Positions 11,219-24,700 of a stretch of 64,000 bases of DNA are shown here, piece by piece. This stretch comes from Marchantia polymorpha subsp. ruderalis. Lineage: Eukaryota; Streptophyta; Marchantiopsida; Marchantiales; Marchantiaceae. Position 1 is the first letter of the stretch; each line of letters opens with the position of its first letter. Under the pieces are notes generated by a model. It had not been told where the DNA came from, did not search any database, and was given only the letters and a program-made list of their open reading frames with translations. The position numbers and the translations under genes were made by a program. The stretch spans positions 31,870,501 through 31,934,500 of the forward strand of contig AP031352.1 in assembly GCA_037833965.1 (NCBI GenBank). The letters are read 5' to 3'.

Positions 11219-12271
11219 TTACTTCTTTTTCTCATCTTTCTTTCCGTCTCCGCCGCCGCCTCCGCCTCCTCCTCCTCCTCCTTTGCCGTCCTTCTTCTCC
11301 TCCTCTTTCTTCTTGGGCCACATCTCCGACCGCTTCACCACCTTCTTGGCCATCTTCAAGCATTCCTCCGGTTTCACCTTCCCGGTGATCGTCACCTTGC
11401 CCACATTTTCATCCACCTTCACGGACTCCATTCCTGCAAATTGAACCCACCGCCGGCCGACCCAGCCATTCCTCTATGTTAGCGAGCAGCTCGTTCCAAC
11501 GACAAGAAGGAAGATGATTAACATGGTTAATCGACCGGACTGACTCATCCGGCGACAAATTTCCAGCAGAGTGTGGAATTTCGACCGAGTTCAAAAAACT
11601 CCTCTGCCTAAATCTCACAATCCGTCGACCGCACAACGAGCCGATGAATCGCCTCTGATTTCACTGTCGAAAGAAGTGCAAGAGATGGCGAGCTTGCAAC
11701 GATCGATCCACGTGCGTGACCGAGTGGGCGAGTGAGTGAGTGAGTGAGTGCGTGCGTGCGTGAGAGTCGTCTCACCATCCAAGTCGGTGAACGCATCCTT
11801 CATCTTCTCCACGCATCCTTCGCAGCAGAGTGGCACTTTCAATTCGATCGGTGGGGGAGGCTGCGGTTTCGACATGGGAGCACATAGACATGGACAGTCA
11901 GCTCAAAATCGAGAAGAGATTGATGGTGCGCGCAAATTGATGCGAGAATGAGAATGAGAATGCGAATGCGATCGGAAATCGTCGAGAGAGGAAAAGCAGG
12001 GAAAAGTTGAGACGCTTACCCCTCCGCCTCCTCCACCTCCTCCTCCTCCTTGTTTGCCTCCGCCTCCTCCTCCTCCCCCTCCACCTCCACCTCCACCCCC
12101 GCCTCCACCACCACCACCCCCTCCACCTTTGTCTCCTCCTCCTCCTCCCCCTCCACCACCGCCCTTGCCGCCTTCGGCCGCCTTCGGCTTGGGCTCGATG
12201 GGAGGGCCTTTGTCTCGACCGAGAATCCACCTCTGGTCATAGCCCTCGTAGAAGAGGGACGCAGCTGCCAT
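11219..12271 (-). CDS. HMA-domain protein with polyglycine N-terminal region
   Basis: Three minus-strand exons give a complete 183-aa protein: 12271-12020 (84 codons, phase 0), 11860-11776 (85 nt, phase 1) and 11433-11219 (TAA). Junctions are GGG|GTAAGC...CGCAG|CCT and GATG|GTGAGA...TGCAG|GA. Residues 1-36 form a short unique head (SLFYEGYDQRWILGRDK, then Pro/Lys/Glu). Residues 37-84 are almost pure Gly with K, D and Q breaks. Residues ~89-150 are an HMA domain: IELKVPLCCEGCVEKM with the CxxC metal site, then ESVKVDENVGKVTITGKVKP and a Lys-rich helix. The tail is Lys/Glu-rich with a second Gly run (164-174) and ends KKDEKKK. The likely role is metal binding or metallochaperone activity in the cytosol. 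No signal peptide, membrane segment or CaaX box is seen, which separates it from prenylated HIPPs. The second intron contains (GTGA/GTGC)n repeats. The start ATG is the only in-frame one that retains the N-terminal head. Confidence 0.85.
11730..11763. repeat. (GTGA)n/(GTGC)n tract inside an HMA gene intron
   Basis: A tetranucleotide tract (gagtgagtgagtg, then cgtgcgtgcgtg) within intron 2 (11434-11775) of the 11.2-12.3 kb gene, next to its 5' donor. Confidence 0.85.
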
Positions 12272-15200
12272 TTCCCAAGCTCAGTACGAGCGAGCGGAGA
12301 ATGTCACAAATTTCTTCGGCAGGCTCAGAAGCTCTCGTCCTGAAACGCGGGCTGGCAGGGCAATGAGAATCGTCTCCTCGCGCGCACAGGCTCTCAGACA
12401 GAGTTCTGTGAAGGAAATTGCTCTCAGACTGATCGATGGCAGACAGCAGAAGACGGACGACGCAGGCGGTCTACAGTCAGCTCAGTCCAGAATTCCGGGA
12501 CGATTTGGGCTCGTCGGGTGGAAGCTGGGTCTGATAAATTCCATCTCAGTACGAAGTCCGCGGACGAGGCTGGGATGGGCAATTTTATGTGGGACAGATG
12601 CTGTGGATCATGAGGAGATTGCGATTGCTCTGACGACGACGATCGAAGCGAACCTCAAGTGCAGTGAAGGGGTGGTCTCACGAAGTCCAGAGAAGAGTGA
12701 GCGCTCAGAAGAGGATTACCTCCCGAGACAGGATCGACATGAACATTCAGCCCGCAAAACAAGCTGCGGCGTCCGAGATTGCTATAAATCGAAAGAACGT
12801 GCCGAAGATCAGGGACGGTTCTGAACGCCCAAGTGTTACTGCGTCTAATTACGAGCAGCCCAGAACTGCGGTCGTGCTTTTCGGACCTTCCGGAGATTCC
12901 TTCCTTCCTCCGATGATCCCAGAATGTATGCTCCGTTCCTTGCTCTGAGCCAGTAGTAGTAGTAGTAGTAGCGGCAGCAGCAGCAGCAGCAGTAAACGGG
13001 ATTGTTACAGGTAGGAGGGACTCGACGCACGCACGCACGCACACTCGCTCCGTCGCTCACTCACTCAATCACTCCTCGCTCGCAGTCAACAGACAGGAAG
13101 GCAGCCAAAAAGCCCGGAGCGGGCTCGCAGTAATGGCAACTCGGCACTCGGCCTCCACTCTTCACCTCACCTCACTTCACTTCCACTGGACTTCTTCTTC
13201 CCACTCCCCGTCTTCTTGGGCTCACTTATTGGCCTCAAAAATGTCCAACACACCAGAGGCCACAGCCAGTCTACTCTGTTTCCTCTTCTCAACTGATATC
13301 AGCAAATGCGTTCGCCATTCCAAGTTATCAGGCTATTGTAGAACCTGAGGCGTGCGGTGCACGATACAAGGCAGCGGCTGCAGCTCCCGTCTTGGGTCCA
13401 TTGCGGGATCCAGAGGAGGGCCCCAGTTGCTTCCTCCCCTCCTGAAATCCCTCCCGTTTTTGTTTTTGTGTCTGAGGATCCTCCCCTGCCTTCCCTCCCT
13501 CCTGCGCTTTCCTTCTTTCCATCCTTCCTTGGCAGTAAGTCGTCTGGCACGAGCCTCACCCCATAGAACACGCGTGGGCCCTCCCAAGACTTGCAGCCGC
13601 TGAGACTCGAGCTCTTTGGCGAGTAAGCAGCGCCTTCTTCCTCCCTCGCGCAGACAAAACATTCGCCGCACCGCAGCGGACCACGCCTCATCGACCGACT
13701 GCGGCCGAGCCGACCGCAATGCAGTACAGTCGGGACGGCTCACCGTGTACCGTGATGCTCCGGTAGGTGTGTACTCGTACGTGTATGGAGTATTCTCCAG
13801 CTCTCGTTGAATCGCTCTGCACGACCGAGGTACGTACGGTGCAGCGTACATTCCTTTTCGTATACCATTATGATTTGTCCTACGCTCCGAGGAATTTCTC
13901 GCAGCTACCCTCCCTACCTCCCTCCTTCCCTCCCCTTCTAGCCATCCATCGATCCGTCCATCCATTCACGGCACTTCTCCAGGATTTCGAATGAAATCAA
14001 TCGGGTATGGCAGTATTTATAGTACATTCCTCGGATAAAGTAGCTGCGAGGGGCGGGTTTCGTTGGCAGCTTTTCCTGCGATTTCAAGCCTCCATTCGGA
14101 ATTATTTTGCACCCAAACTCGCCTGTCCCATCCTCTGGAAGGAGGACTGTTCTATTCGTCCATAGAGTTTGACATTTTGGACATGGCATAGAATTCTCCG
14201 CCCTGCCCTGCCCTGCTCTGCTCTGCCCCGCCCCTACACAATAGTATATTGTGCTGGGCCGAATGTGGTGCTATGCCTGGCCATTCATCCGATCCATCGG
14301 ATCGTGCGGAGGCAGTTTCCGGGAACTCGCATGTGAGCGGGTTGCGTCATGAGACCAAAGGAGGAAAGTCTATGACTGCGTTGTAAGGCAAGGAAAGGAG
14401 GGGCCCTGATGTTCATGCGCATATTTGTATATTGTTGGCCATGTAGCACAACATCCAAACAGGAATGGGAATAATAGGGATACAGGAGGACGACGAGGAC
14501 GAGGACGAGGACGGAGGAGAGAAACTCGATTGCATAGGACGACGCTTGTCCGAAGATTCTCTATCATTTGGAACATACTGCGATTCCTCTCGGAGACTTG
14601 TACAGCGCACACAACAGTCCGGACATGGATGTAGATGTGTGTATATGTGTCCCACCGTGAGGCAGATTACAGCGTGCAACTCCGCCGTGGAACTCGAGAA
14701 TGTGGAGTTTGGCTTGGATCGGGACATGACAAGCGATACGAGGCGAACGAAGGAGTATCAAAGCATAAGCTTCATGGCCGTAGTAGTTAAAAGTGACCTA
14801 GACGTACTTGTGATCACACTCCTAAGGGGGAGCGGTAATCGTACGCTACTGCCCACAACTTGCCCGAGTATTATCAGACATCGTACCTGTAAGTCGGGAC
14901 CAGACTTGTCTACAAGCGTCACCGGGAAGCACAAGAGAGGGACAAATGGCGACCCCTGCACCCGAGTCGCGGCTCCTCTTCTCATCCAGTCGGCTCACAT
15001 CATATTGGCCTGCACATATCGTACGGTAGCTCAATAAGGTGGCTGAGGTTTCGTACGTTAAACATATAATACTAGATTTTCCTCTTTTCAGATCTCTCCA
15101 CTGTGAACCAAAAGAGCCTTTTTCACCTGAACATTCAACTCCTACAGGAATTTGACTTTCTTTTATGTGACGGGAAAATGTTCCACTTTTCTGTACAGGG

Positions 15201-16600
15201 TACAGAAACCGCGTGATCCAAGTCTTCCTCTTTTTGAATATTTAAAAACGGAGAAATCGTCTGCGGTGCGAAGACTTCAAATTTCCTCGACGAGCATGAG
15301 CCCAAGCTCATTAGAGTTAATCAGCTCGCCCGTGGCAAGCTTTCAAGCACATCCTTAGTTTACGACTTTCAAGAACTCCCCCCTTGACTCTTAAGCCATG
15401 GGAGGATCATTGGCGCACATGCAAAACCACACTCGGGCAGCTAACTGCAGTAAGTCTCTTCTTCAGTCCACTGGCAGGGAGAGAAACTGGAAGTTTCTTC
15501 TTCTGACCCTATCTCAACATACACATCGTGAGTCGGGGGAGAAGGTGGCCAAATGATGATGATCTCCAACCATCGGGCGAACTGAATGGCAGAAGCAGCT
15601 GCTGACGCCCTCTGCATTCTGGGACCAAATCAAATGTGCCTAGATTCAGACCTTTGGAAAGGTACGAACAGTTGGTACGAGGACCGAAGTTTAAATTCCG
15701 AATGCAATGATCAATTTCCTCTCGAAAAAGCAGCTTACAGCCAGAGGCTCTGGTTAGAAGATTCTTGCAACAGAAATACTTTACTCCTCGAGCGCACGAG
15801 ATTTCCTCCCGCCCCTCTCTGAACCCATCCATTTTCTGGAGCTCTAACCATTTACTCACTACGTGTATCGAACGATCCGAATCTTCGCCCGTTGTTGTCA
15901 AACCCTGTTTTCCAGTCGCCGATTATCCTCGTAAATTTCGAGACTCCCGAAAGTGCACTCCTCTAGTCTGCCATGGGCATTCTAGTGGCCCCGTCAATGG
16001 GCTATTATGACAGCTTATGTTCTTGGTGGAAAGGCTTTGGAGTATGCAAGTATTTTTCACCCCGGGAAAGCTCGGGTAATAAAGTTGGTCACTCCGGTCG
16101 CTTTTTGCGAGAAGTCTCTCCGCTGAAAACCCCACCCATTAAAACTCTCTGCTCCAAAGGTCTGCTAGCATGTCGAGTCAAACTTATTCACTAGCCACAA
16201 TGAGGTACTGCAGGTCATGTGAATTAGACCTTTCTTCATGAAGTCCCTGCCTTTAATTTACAAAGATCGAAAATGGATGGTTTCGATTTCAGCTTCCCCT
16301 CATCCGGTATCTACGCAGTACAATCTCTGTGTCGGCCTGGAGAATTCCAACAGAGAAAGTTTGTGAGCAAAGCCTTTTGATTGGCTGAGCTCATTCGTGC
16401 ACGGATCTTCTCGGATCTGTTCGATGGCGTTGTTTCGCCAGAGTATTGCCGGATGCCGCGATGCTCGGGGGCTTGTGGAGATTGCATGCAATACCAAAGT
16501 CTTACATCCACAGCTGAACAGGACCTTCCCGAGCCGAAAATATGGAGTCAACAATCTTCATTCTTCAATCTTGCAATCGTCAACTCGTAGAATATCAAAT
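12272..16600. other. Region upstream of the 12.27 kb start; no supported gene
   Basis: The proximal part (12272 to about 13100) should contain the promoter of the minus-strand HMA gene. No convincing TATA box was found. A (AGT)n/(GCA)n compound microsatellite lies at 12952-12993. Several long open frames (for example 13333-13965 on minus, and 14465-15037 on plus, which has an Asp/Glu tract from GAC/GAG repeats) are biased or low in complexity and match no family I know. They are more likely by-products of purine-rich composition than genes. Confidence 0.35.
12952..12993. repeat. (AGT)n/(GCA)n compound microsatellite
   Basis: About seven AGT units followed by about six GCA units. Confidence 0.9.
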
Positions 16601-19600
16601 TCCCCTTTTTCTTAACTGCACGACTATTTAATTAATTAAATATTGTCCTCAATAATATATTGAGGATTGCATCTTCGGGTCGAATATTCCTTGGTCAAGT
16701 TCCAACTAATTTGTAGATCATACATTGTGAATGGCTAGAGTAGGACCTTCATGCTATTTTACACGGTCACACTATATTCACGAGATTGGCAGAATATTCT
16801 TTCCACTACTCTCCTGGAAAGTCAAGTCAGCCGGAATACATACTCTAGGTTTCACCTTCCAACGATGGAGAGATACATAGATTGGCGATTACAATGAAGA
16901 GTTTCAGTCTATTCCTTTCAATCAGATTTATCATTCATTCTACTTTATATGTGAAGAATTGATAAAGCTGTTACGGTATGATGAAATTATACACTCCGAC
17001 CTACAATATTGTATGCAATCAAGGGTGGTACAATAGTTTCCACACCAATCAAAGCATTGAAATGATGGAGAGACAGCGTAAACATATACAAAATTACGTA
17101 CCAGTTCAATCATCTTTTCCACTCTAATGTGGACTCTTATTTTACTTTATTAGAATATGTGATGAATTCAAAAAGATAGTATAGAATTTCCTCATAAGAT
17201 CAATATACCTTGCAAAATCCACATCATTTCCCCTTCACAACTTGAAATGGTTTTGAGTATCATGTGTCTATTGTTTTTTAGTGCAATCAAATTTCGATTT
17301 TATCAAGTCTATGGATTTTCATATGATCAGATGATCATCAGATGAGCACGTTCAAGAAAACATTAAAAGAGAAATTTTCGCATGTTTATTCTCTGTATAT
17401 TTCTTCATTGAAGAAAATCAAGATAAGTTGTCTCATTTTAATAGTTCGGACCATGTAGCAGTCTTACTGAAAATAATCCTATCAAATTGACCGCCGTGCA
17501 TTCCATACATGTTCGACCTGATCAGCATATTAGGACAGGGTGATTCGCAGAGAATTTCTGAGAATTTGCATTAGATCATATTACTTATACATCTTGATCA
17601 GTGTATTTCAGCACTGTTGTCAACTGAGATTTGAATTTTATTTTCTTTATGTTTGTTTATAATAGACCGGCAAACCTTTTTTAAATTTTGTACAATAAAT
17701 AGAGAAGATGAATGCAAAGTAAAAAAACATTATTATTTTTGTCCATGTATTGCATCAAGCAATACACATTGAAAAGAATAATTTCATTCAAACAAAATTG
17801 CATAAAAGTTACATTAGACATATTATAACAATTGTTTTTGGAGAGAATATATATAGTGTTCAATCCAAGTGAAGATAATGTTTGTAACAAAAGTAGAAGA
17901 TATTTCGTATCCTTTAGCTTGTGCAACTATTTTTTTAAAAAAATCGCTCGTGTGTTTCAATTATATTATAAAACTTTTTCTAAAATTTTAAAGTTTTCAA
18001 TGCTTGTACACAAGTTAAAATTTTTGCAAAAAATTGACACATTAAATAAGTATTTAATTTCAAGAAGTCTCTGTACACACAACATAAGTCTATTGATGTC
18101 TAATTTTTGTCGCATAGTGTTTTTATACAGCAATGATTGCATTCATTTAACTAAATATAGTATAACTGACTAGAGTTGCATAAGAAATAATTTCATTCAA
18201 AAAAATCTTCATATTTAAGATCAGTTGGTAAATGTTAAATTCATTTATCTGGAATCAACACTTGAAAAGCCTATCATATAAGAGGTAAGGATGTCATAGT
18301 TTTTTACTCTTTCAATGTCTAAACAAATTTCATGACTTGAGTAGAGTGTATTACAGTAGACAAATGTATCCGTTGATGTCAACCATGATCATGTGCAAGA
18401 ATTCAAACATGATTTCGACTAGGAATGAATGATTCTTGACTTTCGAGGTAATGGAATGATCTTTTTAAGACATGGAGTCTAGAGATTGAAGTAAGTATTG
18501 TATGGACTTAAATTTGACAACAAATTTTTGGGGTTTAGCCCCATGTTAACATTTTGATTCCATCCATGCACGGCTTGATGGGGCCTTCAGCAGATCCTTT
18601 TTCTAGATATGTTGGTGCCCAATTAGCCTACGGGAGTTTGACAACATAACACCCAAAGACTTCATCAATTCGCGATCACTTGTCTCGTTTGAGGACATAG
18701 CAAGTACAAGGAGGAGGAGGAGGGAGGCGAGAGTTTGTGAACTCTTGCTAACCTTCAGCAAAGAAGCAAAAGTTCATAAAGGTTCACGTGGACCTGTCCA
18801 AATGCCGGGTGCGGGGTGTGAGCTGTGATGCTACGCACGCCTCATTTTGTTGTCTCAATGTCCTCTGCCTTGCCTCGCTTGTCATGGATGAGTGCTGTGT
18901 TTTTATCGACAACATCTATCCTGTCCTTGTTCGAACTCTTTGAAATTAGACCCAACTTCCACACGATCATAGTAGAGGTCATCTCGCAGTGTAGGTACGT
19001 TGCGAGCCACACGTGATTAGTAAAACGTCATTCGCACGATATGTCCACTCAAATCATGCTTTTACTCGCCTGCAAAGCGATGACACGTTGCTTGTTGCTT
19101 GTTTGGTGTTTGTTGTTTGTTCAGTGGGAAATCAAGTTCCAAGGATCTAGAAGGGCCGGCCATCCATGGTCAAACGACAATTATGTGTAAGAGGGAGAGA
19201 AAAAACAGAGCTGCAAGAGAGAAAGAGTATCTTCGAGTTGCTTCACGACCAAGTCTAGGATTGTCGATCGGTGACCCCATCCCATTGCCCACCTTTTGCT
19301 TGGGCCTTGAAAAGGGTCCTCCTCCTTCAGACTTTGTATCTCTCTCTCCCCCCATCTTTTCAAAAGTACTGGCTTCCTTATTCGTACGATGACGATCTGT
19401 TGTTCGTAAAAGGTGTCGCCCAAACGTATAGGGGAGAACTTTCCCATCACTTGTCTTGTTTCGTAGATCCAATTTTCCCTTCTTGCAATTCGGTGGAGCT
19501 CACATTTTTTTTGGCAGCGAGCTACCCCCAAGACACGGCTTTGGGAAAGAAAGGGATCGCAGAAGACAATTCTCGCCAAGACCATGCGATCGTCCAGAGT

Positions 19601-22600
19601 CTTGCGGGTAGTCTTCCTGCAGCTCAGGAGAGAGAGAGGCGAGCAAGGTTCAGTCGACTGCTGCCGGCCCCAGTCGAGCCGCTCTTCAGTCTCTTGCTTC
19701 TGTCATTATTGATTCACCTGCGTTACAATTGTAACGTGGAGCCAGAGCTGGAAACGAACGAACGCATCGACGATAATCTAATGGACATGCGTGCACTGCA
19801 ACCCAGCACGAAGAGAAAACTATCCTCCTCCTCCTCCTCCTCCCTCCCTGCCTGAAACGTGCTTCACATCGCATGAACCTACTTACCTCTGTCCCACGAG
19901 CTTACCAGCTGACCTGCAAGACTCGGTGCGTGGAATGTGAATGGTGGTAAAAAGTCAAATTGACCCTGGCTTACCTTTCATTCAATCCCAAAGGTTCTGA
20001 GAAGGATCTACGGACGAGGTGGTCGAGGGAGCAAGGCGCTTGACATTAAACGGGTATTAATCATTTCAGTTTGGCCCAAAAGATGTCATGAAGTTTTCAC
20101 GTTCCACTAAAAGTAATACCATGTTGTCATGAAGAGTCACTCTATCTTGGATCGTGTCACTTAGGTCTAGCTCCATACTTTCGCCACTGCATTGCTTCTC
20201 GTTAGGAGTATGTGAAACACTCCACTGTGATATTTCCTTTATTGTCACCTAGAGAGTTGAGCTATATCTGCAATTCCCCTCTAAAAAACAAGGTTGTCCA
20301 GGGGAGGCCTTGCGTGGTTATATTTCTAAGTAACATCGGCAATGTACAGCTTACACTTTTCCACCGCTATGGTCCACCATATCTAGTGAATATGCACACC
20401 TGTAGAGATGGAGAGTTATCCATAGTTGATCGAATGAGGAATCTACGAAACCTTGGATCACGATCTACTTCATGATATCAAAGTAATCCGGTTATTTATT
20501 ATGAAATATCAGGTTCACCTTTAAACTTGCTCGTGGGGCAGACTTTGAAAGAATTTCAACAGAATCGTTTTTAACCGAGAAGTATGGAAATTAAGTACAT
20601 GACTGAAATTTAATTTATCTACTTGTCACCAGAAAAGTCGAATATACTTTTCACAACTTCTTTTAAATCTATCACAGAGCACAAGAAAGTCGCGGGTCAT
20701 ACTGTTTAACTGGCCCTGATATATTCGCAACATGCTCCAGTGTGACGATAAAGTCTGATAAAAAAGTATGGTTTGACTGAATCTCACTAATGTGTGTCAG
20801 ATATAGAATCCAAAGCATATGAAACAGAAACAGCGATTAATTAGATCAAGGTTCGGAATGCCCCTCAAGTAATAGGTGTCACCACAACATGAAGAGATGT
20901 ATTGGACATATTGAGCTAAATAGCGACTCGTTTTCCAGTATCGGAATACGGTTGTTAAATAAATACAAGTGCAAGGAGGGGAAGATATATCGTTTGAAGG
21001 TTGCTTCAAAACACTCTTACTTCAAGATTTCGGACGATAGATGACTCCAAGTAAATGAAAGGGCACGAACTGATAGTGTCGGGTAGTGGAAGCGGCCGGA
21101 AGCCAAGAATTTAAAATTTTAAGAATATTAATTTCTGACGGGTGATTATGTTCGCATCCACCATGGTAGCTTGGTTAGTGTAGTGATTTATACGACATGC
21201 AAGACATGAACTGAAACCTCGTCCCACATGTTTTCAGGTTGTCGTTTTGCAAGAGATAAATTTTAGAAATCGAAGATCGTTTACCAAGAATAAGTACGAG
21301 TCAATGATCGTCGCTCAGCTTTCATGGAGGTGATTGACTTCACCTGGAGGAGAACACAGATTGGCGCTTACCATCTTGCGACTTGAGCTGATTAATTAAA
21401 TACAGCCTTATAAAAAATCAAAAGGTGTTTCTCTGAATCCGATGGGGGCGGAGATGCTAAATTTCAGGGACCATGTCTAGATTTTTGCAACCCATGGATG
21501 GAGAATTTTGTCAGACAACCAGTGTTCATACGATGGAGGAGAGGAGACTGGAGACATGATCGAAGCTGGTCACTTCGTACCGAGCCAGCAGTAAAATATT
21601 GAATGTGATGTGTATGGTTCACACAGCGTGTACTTTTGCTCGATGATTTATCTTAATATTATATGGATTAAGTTCCGAGAATACAAATAATGAGATCTTC
21701 ATAGCCTTCAGTCACAACATTTTGTATTTAGGTTCTCGTAATATTATGGTTAATCATAAGGCAAGAATAGTATCACCTTGAAAAACACATGCGACAACTT
21801 AATAACTTTTGGTTTTCACTTTCTTATAGTTCAGTATACTAGTAGTACAGAAATTGGATATGCTTTATGAAGCAAATGCATTCATAAACTTCCATGTACA
21901 TCTCGATGGGATCTTCCTACCCACAGTAATATATGCTTGGCTCAACCTTCTGTTTCGTTTGTAAGATGTCATATTGAGAAAGATAGAAAAATGACATAAA
22001 TAGTTGATAAGTTGACTTTGAAAAGATTAAGTTTATATCAAATTCAAAAACTTAAACTCTACGCATGTTATGATATACATTTTTCTTAGACATCTTTATC
22101 AAGATAAACAAGTATATATGCACTATCATACTGTTAGAATCAAAGTAGCATAATAAATGTAACTTCACAGTGTTAAGATTTTTTATTATTGATACTAATG
22201 TGATAAGTTGAAAATTTTGAAACTGTAGGCTCATTCTGAAAAAGTATAATAAATTATTATTATTATTTCAGAAAATAATTTCAAATAACTTTATATAAAT
22301 ACTATTATTTTCCCTTTCATAATGAAATGAATAGAAAAATCTTTCCACGTATAAACATAATGAACATAATGAAATTATTATTTTTGTTATGATATTTGAT
22401 CTATTTAATTAATTTTTTATTACAAACACTTAACTTTCATGTATGAAGGATTTATGAATAATATGTATCATGACTAGATTAGAATGGGAAAAAGCTAACA
22501 TTCATTTGTCTAAGATAAAGCTTCGTCATTCGTACTTTTAAACCCAAAATCTTTCACTGATTCTCAAGTTATGTACTCGCTTAGTGTAACGAAAAGCCAC

Positions 22601-24700
22601 AAATGGGTGGTCAGAGTCTGATGCGTAAACTGGTGGGCAATTCGATCGGTGAGCGGATGAGGCTGGCCATCGGATCCAATGGACGACTCTGAGCAAGCCG
22701 GCAGATCTAAGAAGAAGAAGAAGAAGCACATGTAGAAGAAGCACGCCAGCAGCATTAAGGTACAGTGTGTATCTGAAACCAAACATACTTCTCCAGTCTG
22801 CTTTTCGTCGCAGACAATCTGACTCAACTGCACCTTGCTCAGACCTATGAGATATAGAAGCAGATTAGGAAATGAGAGGATATGGAGTAACACCACAACA
22901 ATATTTGTGTCCTCGTCACATCCTTACGTAAAGTCTACCGCGCTAGCAGGTTAGAGTGAACGGAACTCACACCCAATCGGTTAGTTCCTTTATTACCGAC
23001 TGGTGACTCCGATTCCCGTGCATTCTCAAGTGACAGAATTGCTATTTTTGTTGGCCAGGCCAGACCTTCAGTTGAACAAAGTAGGAGCCGCAGTGACCAG
23101 ACTCTGGAAGAATATTTGTTCCGAAATTTAATGATAAAACATGCAACTAAATTAGTTCACTGTTGCCAGATGGTGCCTTATGGGCGTCAAGTAGGAAACC
23201 AATATAGAAAGAGTTTTCATACGACACTGATTTACAGTGCATTTAAATAAAAGGATACACATTCTTGAAGAGGAAGATTATCCATCTATGAGAAGATTAA
23301 AATGAAGGCAAATATGAAGCACAGGTCCACATGAAACATAGAGTTCCAGCAAGATACCAAAGGGGAGGAAACTACGTTGGTATGGTGGAATGGAGATTGC
23401 ATTTAATAATAAAATATAATAATTTTCATCACATTCCTATATATCCCATTTATATGTTCTTTTCCCCTAACGCCTATTTAGAAAATCCTATACATATCAA
23501 CTATATGCTTTATAGCGCCAGAAGATTAAAAAAACGAGAAATATATTTTTGTGGCGAAGCGAGGCGAAGCATCTACAACAGGATGCAATATTAAAAACTC
23601 TCCACATTGTCAATAATTATGTATCAGGCTACTAATATTAGTGTAATTGTTTGCAAACAGGTGGCAAACGTCATATATATCGTAAGCTTACAAAACATCC
23701 AAAGGGGAACCGAGTAAAAATAGAAGCTGAAGCTTACAAGGTATAAGGATCACTGTTGTGATAAATCTGAATTGGACTTAGATTTCACCAACGAATCAGA
23801 TGATTAGAAAAGTATTTTTTTAGAATGATGGTCTGTCCTGTAGGGGCAGTTCATAATGACCTGTTGAAGCAACCTCGCCTGAAACAGTCATATACAGGGA
23901 TAGGGGAAAGGGGAGACGGAATGATGCAGACCTTTGAACCAAGGTACTCAGTTCACAGTCTTTGCGAAGGTTGAACCCCTAAAGTCCGAAAAAATAAAAT
24001 TAATCCCCTGTATCTCGGATCGAATACTTTTTTGCCTCGAGAAAGAATGTGCACCAGTTTTCTGAAGGTTTTTTAGCTTTTTGGTGTGTCTGAAGGCTTT
24101 CATGTTTAGAGAAGTGCAGTAGCTAGAGAAGCTCGTGTCGCGGACAGAGAGATGATGGTGATCAGTTGTGATGTGTAACTGGCCAGGAATCTGATTGTGG
24201 GAGTGAGGTTGAATGAACACCCAAGTCAGCTGTCTGTCTCGAAGTGGGAGTAGGAGGAAAAATAAATGATGTGGACTCAACAATCAGACAAATTTATAGC
24301 GAAGTATCGTCGTCAATGATTTCATTGACTGTGTTCTCGCTTACACGATCCACTCACTGATCGTTTAAGACGGTCCGTCCACATCAGGCAGCAAAAAGTT
24401 TCATGGGCCCCAATAGTGTTCAGCGATGTTTCGAAAGTTTTAGAGGAACAAGCTCCCTGCAGTCTTAGTTTGTTGTATATGGTCCACAAAAGATGTCGCG
24501 AGCGAAATGAGATTGTGAATGAATGTGGGAGGAGACTGTAGACATACGAACAGAAATCAGGACAGACTACTGAAACGGGGGGAACAGAAGAGCAAGTGAG
24601 AACCATACAATGAACCCATCATCATGCTACCGCTGTACAATTGTGAACATCAAACAACAATCTATCAAACTTGACCAACGGATCAGTCAAACTTGACTCC
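16601..24700. other. AT-rich intergenic stretch
   Basis: Mostly AT-rich, with many stops in all frames. A slightly GC-richer patch at 18.7-20.5 kb has a 194-codon plus-strand frame (19271-19855) that ends in a TCC microsatellite and has no recognisable domain. Small palindromes are present, for example 16646-16666. The rest is probably decayed transposon DNA, but I could not assign a family. Confidence 0.35.

Noticed and set aside
11145..11482. Plus-strand frames rich in Pro, Ser or Leu
   Set aside because: They are antisense to the third exon of the HMA gene, whose splice sites and HMA motifs fix the real strand.
12007..12366. Polyproline, Leu/His and Ser/Thr plus-strand frames
   Set aside because: They are complementary to the polyglycine exon on the minus strand and lack independent support.
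13333..13965. 210-codon minus-strand frame
   Set aside because: It is Arg/Gly/Glu-rich owing to purine-rich simple sequence, with no domain or splice support; overlapping frames on the other strand are equally long.
14465..15037. 190-codon frame with an acidic run
   Set aside because: The acidic run is a GAC/GAG simple repeat, and the rest shows no domain or conserved motif.
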